In this document: positions 33,742 through 43,465 of the stretch, piece by piece
Layout of the letters: each line of letters opens with the position of its first letter
How positions within the stretch are numbered: position 1 is the first letter of the stretch
Assembly: GCF_003076275.1 (NCBI RefSeq)
Contig: NZ_CP029064.1
Location: 1,126,501-1,190,500, forward strand
Reading direction: 5' to 3'
DNA: 64,000 nucleotides
Origin: Microbulbifer sp. A4B17
GTDB lineage: Bacteria > Pseudomonadota > Gammaproteobacteria > Pseudomonadales > Cellvibrionaceae
Translations under genes and position numbers: made by a program
Notes under the pieces: generated by a model
What the model was told of the DNA's origin: nothing
The model's database searches: none
What the model saw: only the letters and a program-made list of their open reading frames with translations

Positions 33742-34128
33742 TTAGACTTTAGATCTAAAACCCTCAGCAATTTCAGCCATATCCAGCATGAAATTGATAT
33801 TTCTAGCCCTTTCATGCGCTCTATCTATAACTGCGATTAGCAGGTATGCATTCGGATTCATAAAACCGCGACAATATAAAAGATGTAGATTACTCAACCT
33901 TCGAAACTGGACAATATTTAAGCTCCATTTTTCATTGCCTTTCAGATGGATATGATGCATATCTGCTTTGAGTACAGCATCTGGACGATTGTATGAGGCA
34001 TCTCGACCAAAGAGTAGCGGAGCATTTCCGGATTTTTTATACGTTCTGAACTCCGATACAAGACTAGCCAATTCCGACTCTGGCATCGTATCCCGTATTA
34101 GAGAAGAGGTAAAAACCTTTACTTCCAT
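33742..34128 (-). CDS. yafO: YafO-type ribosome-dependent mRNA interferase toxin
   Basis: 128 residues. Aligns along its length with E. coli YafO as I know it: VFTSSLIRDTMPESELASL, SEFRTYKKSGNAPLLFGRDASYN, HIHL, QFRRLSN-HLLYCRG, NAYLLIAVI, MAEIAEGFR. YafO binds the ribosome and cleaves mRNA near start codons. The ATG at 34126-34128 overlaps the end of the upstream small gene by ten bases, the usual antitoxin-toxin order. Confidence 0.8.
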   Translation of the reverse strand: MEVKVFTSSLIRDTMPESELASLVSEFRTYKKSGNAPLLFGRDASYNRPDAVLKADMHHIHLKGNEKWSLNIVQFRRLSNLHLLYCRGFMNPNAYLLIAVIDRAHERARNINFMLDMAEIAEGFRSKV

Positions 34129-34283
34129 TCGGTAAATTCCTCAGTATTACTCTTTTCTTTCTTCCTTTTTTCCAAGGCCTTATCGGTATTTTTAGACGAT
34201 ATAATTAGCGATGATTCAGAGATGGGCTTTTGAGTTGTATGGTTACCGGAATATTTCACGTTAATTTGAGTATTCTTTTTCAT
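34119..34283 (-). CDS. Minimal antitoxin candidate for YafO
   Basis: 54 residues, ATG at 34281-34283, overlapping the yafO start. Hydrophilic and probably unfolded (many Lys, Ser, Asn), ending SNTEEFTEWK. That tail resembles the acidic/aromatic C-terminus of YafN (DDFNDFKE), which wraps the toxin. The DNA-binding PhD/YefM domain of normal YafN is absent, so autoregulation would have to work differently or not at all. Confidence 0.5.
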   Translation of the reverse strand: MKKNTQINVKYSGNHTTQKPISESSLIISSKNTDKALEKRKKEKSNTEEFTEWK

Positions 34284-34293
34284 ACAATAGGCC

Positions 34294-34656
34294 TTAATTG
34301 GATACCACGATTTCTTTGAATATTTTCATGCCCTTGAAGATCGAATAACAACCGATATCATCCTCTGTGTATTTTTGAGATGGAAGTTTTGCTAACATTT
34401 CCTTAGCTGAGAAATTAAATTCAGCTAAAGTTGAGATAAGTGGTAATAGACCATTCTCAGGATCATCCGGTTTGAAATAATATTCAGTCGAACTGGATTC
34501 GCCTTCATATATATTGATTACCAAATAGGCATCATCTCCTTCGCCGAATATTTTAAAATTACAATCTATATCATCTAAAGAAACGTCCTTTTCATTTACG
34601 ATGAAATCCATCCATTGATAGAGGCTATTTAGATTTTCATAACTAATAGATTTCAT
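34294..34656 (-). CDS. Unknown acidic protein preceding the YafO pair
   Basis: 120 residues, acidic, no signal or membrane segment; pattern LDDIDCNFKIFGEGDDAYLVINIYEGESS suggests a compact beta fold. It ends ten bases before the antitoxin candidate, so it is probably the first gene of a three-gene cassette. Function unknown. Confidence 0.5.
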   Translation of the reverse strand: MKSISYENLNSLYQWMDFIVNEKDVSLDDIDCNFKIFGEGDDAYLVINIYEGESSSTEYYFKPDDPENGLLPLISTLAEFNFSAKEMLAKLPSQKYTEDDIGCYSIFKGMKIFKEIVVSN

Positions 34657-34741
34657 TAATTTTTCTCGATCTTTGCTACCGATTCAGATTGCGGCAAGCG
34701 TCAGCAAGTCCAGCCACGCAGTGGCGAACAACATTGACTTA

Positions 34742-35442
34742 GTACGCCCAATGGACGCGGACTAATGGGTGAAAGTCCCCAGTAGGAAAATCACACTTTA
34801 ATGGGCGCCATTAAATGCTAACTACTAGCGAATGGCAACTGCAACACCGTGAGGTCTTGTGGGGAGGAAGCCGCTAGTAAAGCGATGAGCTGACGGACTG
34901 AAACAACCTATAAGGCTTAGCCTGGAGGTGAGGTGGCCAAGGATACCCAAGCAGGGTGATCTAACGGGTAGAGTCAATGATGCAGTTGTGTAGTGGAAGT
35001 TCACGTTCTTATCTGGGGAGACCTGTTTAGCTTGCTGCTGTGAAGCTGTCAGCGTGGTCGCTGACTCATAAGGCCCAACCGGCTAGCTATCATCGCGGGG
35101 ATAGTGAAAAGTGCTGGGACATAGCAGCGCCTCGGTCAGTAATGACCAAGGTGATTAAACAGAAGTCAGGTGACGGCATAGTAGCCAAATGCCAAGATTA
35201 ATGCCTTGGACATGGTGAAGGCCTGAACCCAAACTCCATGAGTTAAAAGACAGGCTAGCCTGCCGATATGTTTCCAGTTGGATAAAGTTGAGGTAGCGCA
35301 ATGCCATGACATTCAACTTAAGTGAAGAGCTGCTCGACACTATCATTGGATAGATATTTATTATGGATAGGGAACCGGCCATTGCGGATCCGCACGATGG
35401 GTGATATGGGGCCCGGTAGCTAGAAACTACCGACTACCCGAT
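34742..35442 (+). mobile_element. Group IIC intron copy L, full length, ORF-less
   Basis: 701 bases. The 5' exon ends CTTA instead of CTTG, and the first stem is shortened (GTACGCCCAATGGACGCGG). The domain III edge AGAAGTCAGGTGACGGCATAGTAGCC is intact. Domain V proximal strand AACCGGCCATTGCGGATCC pairs with GATGGGTGAT less perfectly. Ends ACCCGAT at 35442; a 72-base spacer follows before the ABC-3C operon end. Confidence 0.83.
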
Positions 35443-35514
35443 TTATACGTGATATATCTCATCATTGCTATACCCAAATCCGGCCAAAAGCAGGCATTAA
35501 TACTCCTCTTCTTA

Positions 35515-37371
35515 TCATGGGTTTAAACTGTCAAAATACTCTTGGGGGACAAGAGCGTTTCCATCTCGGAACTCTTCGACCAAATGAATGTTGCCAAAGT
35601 CAGCAAAATAGTCCTTAGGAACATGCTCAAAAACAATCATTTGAAAGGACTTCTGCATGTGGTTTAAAATATTTCCTATAAAATCATCTAATAATTTAAA
35701 TGCATCAATGACTTTTGATTTATCCGAGTGCAGCAATCTTTTTTTCGAAAGATTTTCTTCTTCACCATAATACGGTCTGCTAGGCTGATCAATTAGCAAA
35801 AACGAAGGAACATGTTTGCTATTTTTTGTTAGCATTAGTTCATGAAGCCCTAAGAACATAAAGAGGTGTTTAAACATATCATTCGAACTACTTCCGGCAG
35901 CTTCAATATACGTCGTTTTAGGCTTTCTAAAGTCGATTTTCTTGTCTTTATAATTAAAGACTGGCTGGTAGCTTCCGTAGTTCTCCAGTGATGGCTCAAC
36001 TAGTTTCATGTATCCTTGAATAATTTCTTCCAAAACCTTAATACATAAATCCCTGTTCTCTGTGGTATCAGTAACCTGAATTGAACTTAGCTGATCTTCA
36101 ATTTCTTTTGTTGATGTGATGTCATCACTATCATTATTGGAGGCATATAGATCTAGTTTAGTTTTAGTTTGACCTAGAAAAATGTACTTATCCCTATCAT
36201 CGCTAAAGCTCTTTACTTGTTTAGGTAAGACTTTTGCCTCTTCTTCAAGTTCATTTATCAGTCGTTTGCATTCTGCGATTTCATCTGAGGTTTTTCCATC
36301 AATAGGTGTTCTTTTTTTATTTGCTTTCTTAATTCGATGGAAATCTTCATCTAAAGACCTAATCAAATCGTCAAATATAGATGTTTTTACTATATCGTCT
36401 TTTCCCTTCCAATATTCTAGTGGCCTCAAACTATCCTCGATGACGTTCAGGCTAGATTTGTACTCATTGTATGCTGACTGAAATCTCGTAAGGTTTCTAA
36501 TTTTCCGTTCCAGAAAGCTTATCTCTGAAATTATTTCATCAAACCTACTCATTTTTCCGCTATAGGCTTGATTAATTCCAGTATCGATAAGCGACTTAAG
36601 GGATTCAACTGATTCTAATGTTTCGCTCTCTTCACTGATTAACCCGAACTCCCTAGCCTGAGAGGTTATGCTTTTAAGCTCATCATGGAATTCAGACTTT
36701 TTCTCAGAAACCTTCGTATTCTTTTTTTCTATTTTCGCTAACTTTGCTTGCAAGTTGAGCTTTTTCTCTCGCATAAGAATATTTTCGATTGTTTCAATCC
36801 CTACCGCAAGATCAAAGATTCTAGGAAGAGCCTCTCTATATCTATTGTCATTTTGCTTATCAAAAAATACTTCACTATGCTGAATAATGTCACCTGAAAT
36901 ACTGCAAAATAACATAAAATATCTTAGTGATATTTTACTATTAGCTTTTAATGACCTTCCGCCGAACGGAATTATTACGTCCTTATCAATATCAAACTCG
37001 GTTTCTAATATTTCCTTCAAGCTTCCTTCTGTCATATTTGAAGAAGGGAGGCCGGGAACTTCGCCAGTCGATGAAAAGTAGTATTCACTCGAGGTTTTGG
37101 CTCTATTGGGTGATTTTCTCGCGATAGTGTAATTCTTATCATTTATCTTGAAGTTTATTCCATACCAAGCTACATTCTCATTAATTTTACTCTCTGCAAT
37201 TTTGTGCTTCGACGCGAAGAGACAGTAATCAATGATATGAAGGATGGCTGTTTTTCCAGTATTTGACTCCCCTGTTATAACATTTACCTTGTTTTCTTCG
37301 AATTTAAGCTCCCTCCTGTAGTTATTTTCATCGTTCATCCAAAGAATTATCTTTGTTATGGAATACTTCAT
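35515..37371 (-). CDS. ABC-3C system SMC-like ATPase (DUF3732 type)
   Basis: 618 residues. Walker A is near the N-terminus (VITGESNTGKTAILHIIDYCLF, Gly-Lys-Thr at ~38-40), followed by long coiled-coil segments (~190-430) and a C-terminal half with SSNDMFKHLFMFLGLHELM and VPSFLLIDQPSRPYY, the Walker B region of DUF3732 proteins. These ATPases are the sensor or motor of ABC three-component anti-phage systems. It is coupled to the middle component by an ATGA overlap. Confidence 0.8.
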   Translation of the reverse strand: MKYSITKIILWMNDENNYRRELKFEENKVNVITGESNTGKTAILHIIDYCLFASKHKIAESKINENVAWYGINFKINDKNYTIARKSPNRAKTSSEYYFSSTGEVPGLPSSNMTEGSLKEILETEFDIDKDVIIPFGGRSLKANSKISLRYFMLFCSISGDIIQHSEVFFDKQNDNRYREALPRIFDLAVGIETIENILMREKKLNLQAKLAKIEKKNTKVSEKKSEFHDELKSITSQAREFGLISEESETLESVESLKSLIDTGINQAYSGKMSRFDEIISEISFLERKIRNLTRFQSAYNEYKSSLNVIEDSLRPLEYWKGKDDIVKTSIFDDLIRSLDEDFHRIKKANKKRTPIDGKTSDEIAECKRLINELEEEAKVLPKQVKSFSDDRDKYIFLGQTKTKLDLYASNNDSDDITSTKEIEDQLSSIQVTDTTENRDLCIKVLEEIIQGYMKLVEPSLENYGSYQPVFNYKDKKIDFRKPKTTYIEAAGSSSNDMFKHLFMFLGLHELMLTKNSKHVPSFLLIDQPSRPYYGEEENLSKKRLLHSDKSKVIDAFKLLDDFIGNILNHMQKSFQMIVFEHVPKDYFADFGNIHLVEEFRDGNALVPQEYFDSLNP

Positions 37372-37811
37372 ATCTCAATCCTTAAGTTCAAGTATAGGCT
37401 TGATGCGTCTTCACTTAATATTTTTGATATATTATCAGAGGCCTTAGAAACTCTCTTTAATCGATCTCCGGCTGAGTTCGGGTGCTCAACCTTTTCCATT
37501 GATACCATGCAAGATTTATCTATAGATATCATGTCGACTTCAGAAAGAAATTGAATGGCATTTATAGAAGTGCTCAAGTTGTCGTAATAGCGTTTATTGA
37601 AGTTTGAAAAGCAGTGAAGCTTATCTATTATCAGCTTATCTAGACTTATTATTTGAGTTCTTCCATTGGCCAAATAGGACAACAGTTCTTTATGTGCGAT
37701 GAAAGGCATTATCAGCAGCGCTTTCGTTAACTCAAGTTTTTGTGACTTCTCTACCACTATGGACATTGCCAATGAAGCAAAGGCTAAATTATTTAGAGTT
37801 TCCGTCCTCAT
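37368..37811 (-). CDS. ABC-3C system middle component
   Basis: 147 residues, all-helical, beginning MRTETLNNLAFASLAMSIVV and containing LLIMPFIAHKELLSYLANGR, the usual opening of the small middle component proteins of ABC-3C operons. It bridges the effector and the ATPase. Overlaps both neighbours by four bases. Confidence 0.75.
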   Translation of the reverse strand: MRTETLNNLAFASLAMSIVVEKSQKLELTKALLIMPFIAHKELLSYLANGRTQIISLDKLIIDKLHCFSNFNKRYYDNLSTSINAIQFLSEVDMISIDKSCMVSMEKVEHPNSAGDRLKRVSKASDNISKILSEDASSLYLNLRIEI

Positions 37812-39022
37812 TTATACTTCTCTTCCCAATTTTTAAGCCAGCCAATTGAGGGTTCATTTGACAGGCTGTACAAGCTTCCATGGCTCATATCTGATAGTAA
37901 TTTTTGCCCTGATATTGATAGTTCTTTATCTCTCATCGCTTTTAAAAGCTTATAGGCTATATCAATATGTTCGTCAGGGTTGTCTTTTTTTCGATATGAA
38001 GACCGGTATTCCGTCTGCCACTGCCTAAAAATTTCATCTTTAAATACGTTGATTTCTTCAGAGGTTAACTGACCTTCTTCCACCCAATTGGATAAGTTGC
38101 TTTCCAGCATAAGTCTATAGCGAGTGTAATTTTGGATGAATTCTTGCTCGTTTAGATCAATGTCTTCTATATCTAATAGCTGCTTAATAAACGTTTGATC
38201 TTCAAGTCTATCAGGCAGGCCACCATCAAACTTTTGTATCTTTAATTCTAGGTTTTTTGCTATATCAAAGTATCTTCGAAACTTTCGAGCCCTTTCTTCA
38301 AAGGTATAAATTAGTTTTTTGCTCTTTGAGAAATTTATAAATAAATCTTGCCGAACAACAGAATCCAATTGACTGAATAGACTGTCTATAGACTTTGGGT
38401 TAACGTCTTTTTCCTCGAGAGCTGTTTTACATTTCTCAATTATTCGATCAACCTGTAGATCAGTTTTTATTCTATTTAAGAATTTTTTTAAAACTAGTTC
38501 ATCAAGGCTTATCACCGAGTTAATATATTTCTTGGTTTCTTCTGATTTAGCTGACCCATGAAGTCCAATCAGGTACTTCTTTATACCCTCAAATTCCATA
38601 TTTTCATCTTGATACTTGGAAAGAGCCGACAGGAAATCGTTGTTTGATGAAAATGATTTGTTGGTAGCTAAAACAAAGCTGGTCTTTTCCAGAAAATTAT
38701 TTTGTTTAGCCGAGCTCTCTCTACCGTCATTTTTATCCTTAATAACAGCGCTCCAATTATGCAACGTTTTCCATAAATCAGGATCAAGCTCTGTTAAATT
38801 GGCCGTGGTTCCATCCGGTTTTTTTTTGATTGTGTGCTTGATTTGAATAAGAACAAGATGATCATTATCAAGCTGAGTATGTACATCATCCAACAATTCA
38901 AACCCAATTGATTCACCCTTCTTGAGAGTTAAGAGCTTGTACAAAAAATAGTAATATTGGTAATCAAATCCAGCAATTGTCCCTGCGGCAGATGTTTTCT
39001 CTATCTGAGGTTTTCCTGTCAT
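37808..39022 (-). CDS. ABC-3C system effector with N-terminal restriction-nuclease-like domain
   Basis: 404 residues after GAGG at good spacing. The N-terminus TSAAGTIAGFDYQYYYFLY...IGFELLDDVHTQ...VLIQIKHT shows the E...DDV...QxK pattern of Cap4/DUF4297-type PD-(D/E)XK nucleases. The C-terminal ~170 residues (from ~230) should be the ABC-3C effector tail that contacts the middle component. It is expected to degrade DNA after the ATPase senses infection. First gene of the operon. Confidence 0.7.
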   Translation of the reverse strand: MTGKPQIEKTSAAGTIAGFDYQYYYFLYKLLTLKKGESIGFELLDDVHTQLDNDHLVLIQIKHTIKKKPDGTTANLTELDPDLWKTLHNWSAVIKDKNDGRESSAKQNNFLEKTSFVLATNKSFSSNNDFLSALSKYQDENMEFEGIKKYLIGLHGSAKSEETKKYINSVISLDELVLKKFLNRIKTDLQVDRIIEKCKTALEEKDVNPKSIDSLFSQLDSVVRQDLFINFSKSKKLIYTFEERARKFRRYFDIAKNLELKIQKFDGGLPDRLEDQTFIKQLLDIEDIDLNEQEFIQNYTRYRLMLESNLSNWVEEGQLTSEEINVFKDEIFRQWQTEYRSSYRKKDNPDEHIDIAYKLLKAMRDKELSISGQKLLSDMSHGSLYSLSNEPSIGWLKNWEEKYK

Positions 39023-39242
39023 ACTAACCTCTTTCTTCCATTCTTTTTTATTGATACGTATATTATGTAAATGCTACTAGCTGATCTCTTATCGCAATAT
39101 CCGCTTTGGGTCGCAAGCAGACTTGCTAGTCACACCATATAATGCCTTTAGCATACGCCCAATACCGAAACTTGGATTTTGTGCGAGTATTTTTCTGCGT
39201 AAATTTCAAGTGGAGTGTATTGGGTCGCTGTTCCTAAGCTTG

Positions 39243-39942
39243 GTACGCCCAACATGGGCGTGGCCTACTTGGATGAAAGTCCCCTGGCGGACGATCACCG
39301 TTCAATACATTCTATTAAATGCGAACTACTAGCGAATGGCAACTGCAACGCCGGGAAGTCTTGTGGGGAGGAAGTTGCCAGCAAAACTAAGGGCTGACGA
39401 ACAGAGATATCCTATAAGGCTTTGTCTGGAGGGGAGGTGGCCAAGGACACTGAAGCCGGGTGGTCTAACGGGTAGAGTCAATGATGCAGTTGTGCAGTTA
39501 AAGTTCACGTTCTTCTCTGGGAAGATCTATTTAGCTTGCTACTGTGAAGCTGTCAGTGTGGTCGTTGACTTATAAATAGGTCCAGCCCGCTAGCGATCAT
39601 CGCGGGGATAGGCAAAAGTGTTGGGACACAGCTGCGCCTTGGTCAGTAATGATCAAGGTGATTAAGCAGAAGTCAGCCGACGGCATAGTAGCCAAATGCC
39701 AAGATTAATACCTAGGGCAGGGTGAAGGCCGGAACTTTAATCCATGAGTTAAAAAGACTGGGCTAGCCTACCGATATGTATCCAGATGGATAAAGTTGAG
39801 GTGGCGCACTGCCATGACACTCAGCTCAAATGAAGAGCTATTCGAGACTATCGTTGGGTGCTACGGATAGAGAACTGCCTATTGTGGACCCCTATGATGG
39901 GTAGTGTGGGGGCCGGTAGCTAGAAACTACCGGCTACCCGAT
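39243..39942 (+). mobile_element. Group IIC intron copy M, full length, ORF-less
   Basis: 700 bases, GTACGCCCAACATGGGCGTG to CCCGAT. The end of the 5' half matches copy J closely. The region before domain V is shortened (GTTGGGTGCTACGGATAG lacks AGAGATTCATT). Domain V reads AACTGCC...GATGGGTAGTG. The attC half is about 39136-39242. Confidence 0.84.
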
Positions 39943-39951
39943 TTAGCAATA

Positions 39952-41718
39952 TTACTCTGCGCAGTATATTATTGGCCTTGCGTTCATATCTTTGACTGCA
40001 TGGGCGAAGGAAGAAATAATCCATAGCAGTTGGGTAATATTCCCTCTCACAGACTTCCCCTCCTTGATTTTGTTAAATTCCTCTGTAACGCTTGAGACAG
40101 AAAGGAATGAACAGCATAAGATGCAGCTACGGTTGAGTTTGTAATCCTTAAGCAAATTCGCCAAATACCCTTCAAAATCATCTATATTTCCCTTTCTTAC
40201 CCTAGGTATTTTTGTCTGAACTCCCTTTCCTGACTTATAATCTTTCTTAATCGTTTTATCTAATTTCGACAGCATAGAATTTGTATCAAAATACATATTT
40301 CCAAGATTCTTTATTCCTTGACCTACAACATCATGCAAGTTGCTGGCTGATTTGCTGGGATCACCATGCTTTGAGTGAATAAAACATATATTTGAGTTAT
40401 CTTTATTAAAAGTTATGTGGTCAGCCCACTCATCACCTAGATCGTCACAGAATATGTAATCATCTTCGATATGAATTTTTTCAACGGCATCAAACATCGA
40501 GTCCTCTGTAAAGTTCTCACTGTCTACTGTAAAACTGCCTTTTTCTGATTTGATTTTAGGGATCACTTCCATTGGTTGAAGAATCTCGAGGATATTGTCA
40601 ATCTCGGAAATTCCAGAAGAATCCTCGAAACAAGCCCCCATAAAGTACATGTATTTCGGGTCATCAAAAGTAACACTATAGAGCCCATTTTTGACAATAT
40701 ATTTTTGTAGGGTTATTAGCTTTCCATTTTCAGACACTCGGAACTTAGTAAGGTGTTTTGAATATATGGTCAGGCTTTTCTTGTTGACTCTAATCCTAGA
40801 ACCATCACCAACATCTATGACATTGTGATCTGAGTCTATCTCATATACTTTCTCTAAATAAGACTCTAGCTTGTTGTAGACACGATTAGAAATTCCGATG
40901 AGCTTTCCTTTCTTTGTTTTATATTTAATTTCGATAGCGTCCTTTTTCAGACGATAAAACAAAGAAGAACTTTCTATAAGGATGGCATTAGGTGAGCAAT
41001 TCTCTAAGACTTGATTTAGTTCTACTTTACTTGCAAAAGCATCTAAGAAGTTTGTATTGCTAGGAGACTCTATTAGATTGATCTGCTCGGAAGCCCATGC
41101 AGCGATATTGTCGATTGATTCTCTAGTAGAGGATTCAACAACTCGACCAGTTCCAGATATGGATTTGGTCTTGGCTCCTTGCCGGAGCTTAAAATAATAT
41201 GGAATTGACCTTCCTGCTGCGTGAGTAGAAAGTAAACCTTTTAAGTCAGCGGCCTCATACGATCTAGATCTCATTGCGCGTTCTGAAACCGTCATGTTTC
41301 TAAGTGCTAACCTTTGAAACTCTACATCATCGTCAGAAAATGAAGATGAAAATTCCTTACTACCGACAAGCGTAAATTTTTCATCCATCAGCTCAAAAAT
41401 GTTGGCACAGCTCTTCTTTAGGACAGCTAAGTAATCGTCAATCTCTATGATCAATATGAATGCATAAATCTTATCTTTGATTTCGTCATCTAAGAAGTAA
41501 ACTGGCCGACTAGAAGGAAATACTCTGACAGAATAGAGAAAACCAAAATTTTGCTCATCTATATGCCGCCCCTGCCTAAATTGATCGATTACAAACGCAC
41601 TATCAGGATTTATGTTGTAAGAGGCAGCGTCGAGGATATTCTTGATCAACTCATCCTCTACGGGCACATTGGCCCTATAAAATTGAGCATTTTTGGTCAA
41701 CTTGAGTCTTTCTGGCAT
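39952..41718 (-). CDS. Large cassette protein with nuclease-like C-terminal domain, unknown
   Basis: 588 residues from the ATG at 41716-41718, which has AAGGAGG at ideal distance; an upstream extension to 41823 would be read from an attC site. The C-terminal part contains DDYIFCDDLGDEWADHITF...NICFIHSKHG...SASNLHDVVGQGIKNLG, a layout (D/E, then x-K, then QA-KNL-type helix) seen in restriction-like domains of sporadic defence proteins, such as the TIGR04141/DUF6119 group. I am not sure of the family. It may form a defence unit with the nuclease-like gene upstream, although an attC lies between them. Confidence 0.5.
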   Translation of the reverse strand: MPERLKLTKNAQFYRANVPVEDELIKNILDAASYNINPDSAFVIDQFRQGRHIDEQNFGFLYSVRVFPSSRPVYFLDDEIKDKIYAFILIIEIDDYLAVLKKSCANIFELMDEKFTLVGSKEFSSSFSDDDVEFQRLALRNMTVSERAMRSRSYEAADLKGLLSTHAAGRSIPYYFKLRQGAKTKSISGTGRVVESSTRESIDNIAAWASEQINLIESPSNTNFLDAFASKVELNQVLENCSPNAILIESSSLFYRLKKDAIEIKYKTKKGKLIGISNRVYNKLESYLEKVYEIDSDHNVIDVGDGSRIRVNKKSLTIYSKHLTKFRVSENGKLITLQKYIVKNGLYSVTFDDPKYMYFMGACFEDSSGISEIDNILEILQPMEVIPKIKSEKGSFTVDSENFTEDSMFDAVEKIHIEDDYIFCDDLGDEWADHITFNKDNSNICFIHSKHGDPSKSASNLHDVVGQGIKNLGNMYFDTNSMLSKLDKTIKKDYKSGKGVQTKIPRVRKGNIDDFEGYLANLLKDYKLNRSCILCCSFLSVSSVTEEFNKIKEGKSVRGNITQLLWIISSFAHAVKDMNARPIIYCAE

Positions 41719-41731
41719 TATCCTGCCTCCT

Positions 41732-41814
41732 TGCAAACGCCACCAGCACAGGCCAGAGCATTCTGTGCGTAGTTTCAGCCCCGAAAGGACGATCATGCCA
41801 AGTTTTGTTAACTT
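41732..41814 (-). other. attC recombination site, empty
   Basis: Minus strand: AGTTAACAAAACTTGGC ... GGTGGCGTTTGC, with inner arms around CGTCCTTTCGGGGC. It closes the 41808-42230 cassette, whose stop lies at its edge. Confidence 0.65.
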
Positions 41815-42230
41815 TTCAACCACTTTCCCAGCTTCGATTTTATTACCGCCACATCACTTTTTGTTCTAACAAGCCGTCTATTGCTTCGGTGCTCAAAATC
41901 TGTGTGCTTTAGGACAATAATATCGATACCGTTTTCAGGAAGAACCTCAATTCGACGCTGATCATACAGCTCACGCTGCACTCCTCTTGGTATGCCACTT
42001 GCAGTTTGCTTATTATCCCAAAATGCTACAGGTTCAGTATGTTGCCTCTCATGATATTCAATTACCAAATTTATCTCTGGGTAGTAGGCATCCACTGGTA
42101 ATTTAGACCCAGTGTCTCCACGAAGAAAATCAAACCTATGCTGGCGTTTCGCACGCAGTTCTAAGGTGGAATCGCAAAGGTCAATGATGTAATTTTCATC
42201 TTTCGGCATGGAAGTTAAAGCCGCGAGCAT
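41808..42230 (-). CDS. PD-(D/E)XK-type nuclease-like cassette protein
   Basis: 140 residues (the start may be the ATG at 42207-42209, seven residues in). FLRGDTGSKLPVDAYYPEINLVIEYHERQH (~35-64) is the D-x(n)-E-x-(Q/E) pattern of small Vsr/REase-like nucleases, and QRELYDQRRIEVLPENGIDIIVL follows as in that fold. DNA cleavage activity is inferred. An attC-like palindrome (CATGGACTAAAGGTCCCATG, 42230-42249) overlaps its start. Confidence 0.55.
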   Translation of the reverse strand: MLAALTSMPKDENYIIDLCDSTLELRAKRQHRFDFLRGDTGSKLPVDAYYPEINLVIEYHERQHTEPVAFWDNKQTASGIPRGVQRELYDQRRIEVLPENGIDIIVLKHTDFEHRSNRRLVRTKSDVAVIKSKLGKWLKS

Positions 42231-42268
42231 GGACTAAAGGTCCCATGCCTTGCCTGGTTATGTGCCAT

Positions 42269-42523
42269 TTATTTACCCTGCCTAAGCTTGCCAATTGCAA
42301 CAACGATTAGCATTGGAAGAGCCGTAAAATATAGAATTAGAGCAAGAAACCAAAATTGTTTGTAGGGACCAAAAAAGAATCCCGCCAGCATTAGAGTGCA
42401 TCCAATGAAAGGAATGAAAGATGTATTCCTTTTTTTCACGGTTGCCAATAAGTAGGCGTACCAATTAGTGATGCCAATAAGAAGCCCGATAGAGAAAAAA
42501 ATAATGCTTAGAGTTGAGTTCAT
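42269..42523 (-). CDS. Small three-helix membrane protein
   Basis: 84 residues, almost entirely hydrophobic, with helices around 5-27, 36-52 and 56-78. No family recognised. It lies at the distal side of a possible short attC (42215-42257). Confidence 0.45.
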   Translation of the reverse strand: MNSTLSIIFFSIGLLIGITNWYAYLLATVKKRNTSFIPFIGCTLMLAGFFFGPYKQFWFLALILYFTALPMLIVVAIGKLRQGK

Positions 42524-43465
42524 TAATTTTGACTATCCTAGTCAAGCACATAGCAGTATATTCAAAGAAGCTTTATTAAATCACCAGTCAATATATCCGA
42601 AGGGTAGAAAACACCTTTAGCCAAAAAACACAAATAAATCAGCATATTAGCCAACACTGGTGGAAAATTATTTTAGTGGATAAGTTGCGGCTGCATTGTA
42701 TCTTGATATTTTGCTATTTTTGATCACAGACGTAAACCACCCAAAATCATGGGGTCAACATTCTTTTTACTGTGGATATGCGCGGTTACTCTTGATCTTC
42801 GAACTAAAGAGTGCAGGAAAGCAACAGAGTGTATATAAAATCAGCAAAATGATGCCGCTAAGGAGGATCTATTGTTTCTGGGTTCCAAAGCGAAAGGCAA
42901 TGAAGAGTACCAGTCTTAACGTCCATTTTTGTACGTTACTGAAATTTTTCAATATGTGAGCAGCGAAAAATATAGGCACAAAAATAATCTTATTGGATTT
43001 TATTCAGTTTGTTTTAGTGTCAAAGCTGCGTAAAATCGGTGGATATTTATCGGTATTTGGGTCGTCATTAAACAGCCCTCTAAAGGCCGATGGCCAAATA
43101 GATTCGAGAGAATCAAGAATTTTCTAAAACGCATTCCCTCAAAGGAGAACGGTAGCGTGACGTAAGAGTAAGTAAAAGGCGCTGACCCAAGGTGCGCTAA
43201 CACCTGGGGCCAGCTAACCAAATTGATAACTAGACTATCAAAATGGCTATATGGATCATACGCTAGAAACCCGCTCGTCTTCAATAAAGTGGAGTCCATT
43301 CAGTAGTTTGGGGCGTGTCCCTTGGCTCTGGAAGCGTTGCGTCTGCCTTTTCTACCTCTATGCCTACCGTTCTCGCGCTCCACCTGATACTTCCTTAATA
43401 GTTACTTTCAAACCCTTCCATTAAGGGAGGTCTACGTATGGTTTGAGTATTCATAGGAAGCAAAT
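42524..43465. other. 940-bp region without a credible gene
   Basis: Open frames on both strands (plus 42696-42959, minus 43000-43299) lack ribosome-binding sites and protein-like composition. The last 60 bases before csrA (TTAAGGGAGGTC and AGGAAGC) must hold its leader. The region may be worn-out cassette or mobile DNA. Confidence 0.4.

Noticed and set aside
42696..43299. Two possible genes in the region before csrA
   Set aside because: No ribosome-binding site, unlikely composition, and overlapping strands; listed only as an unresolved spacer.
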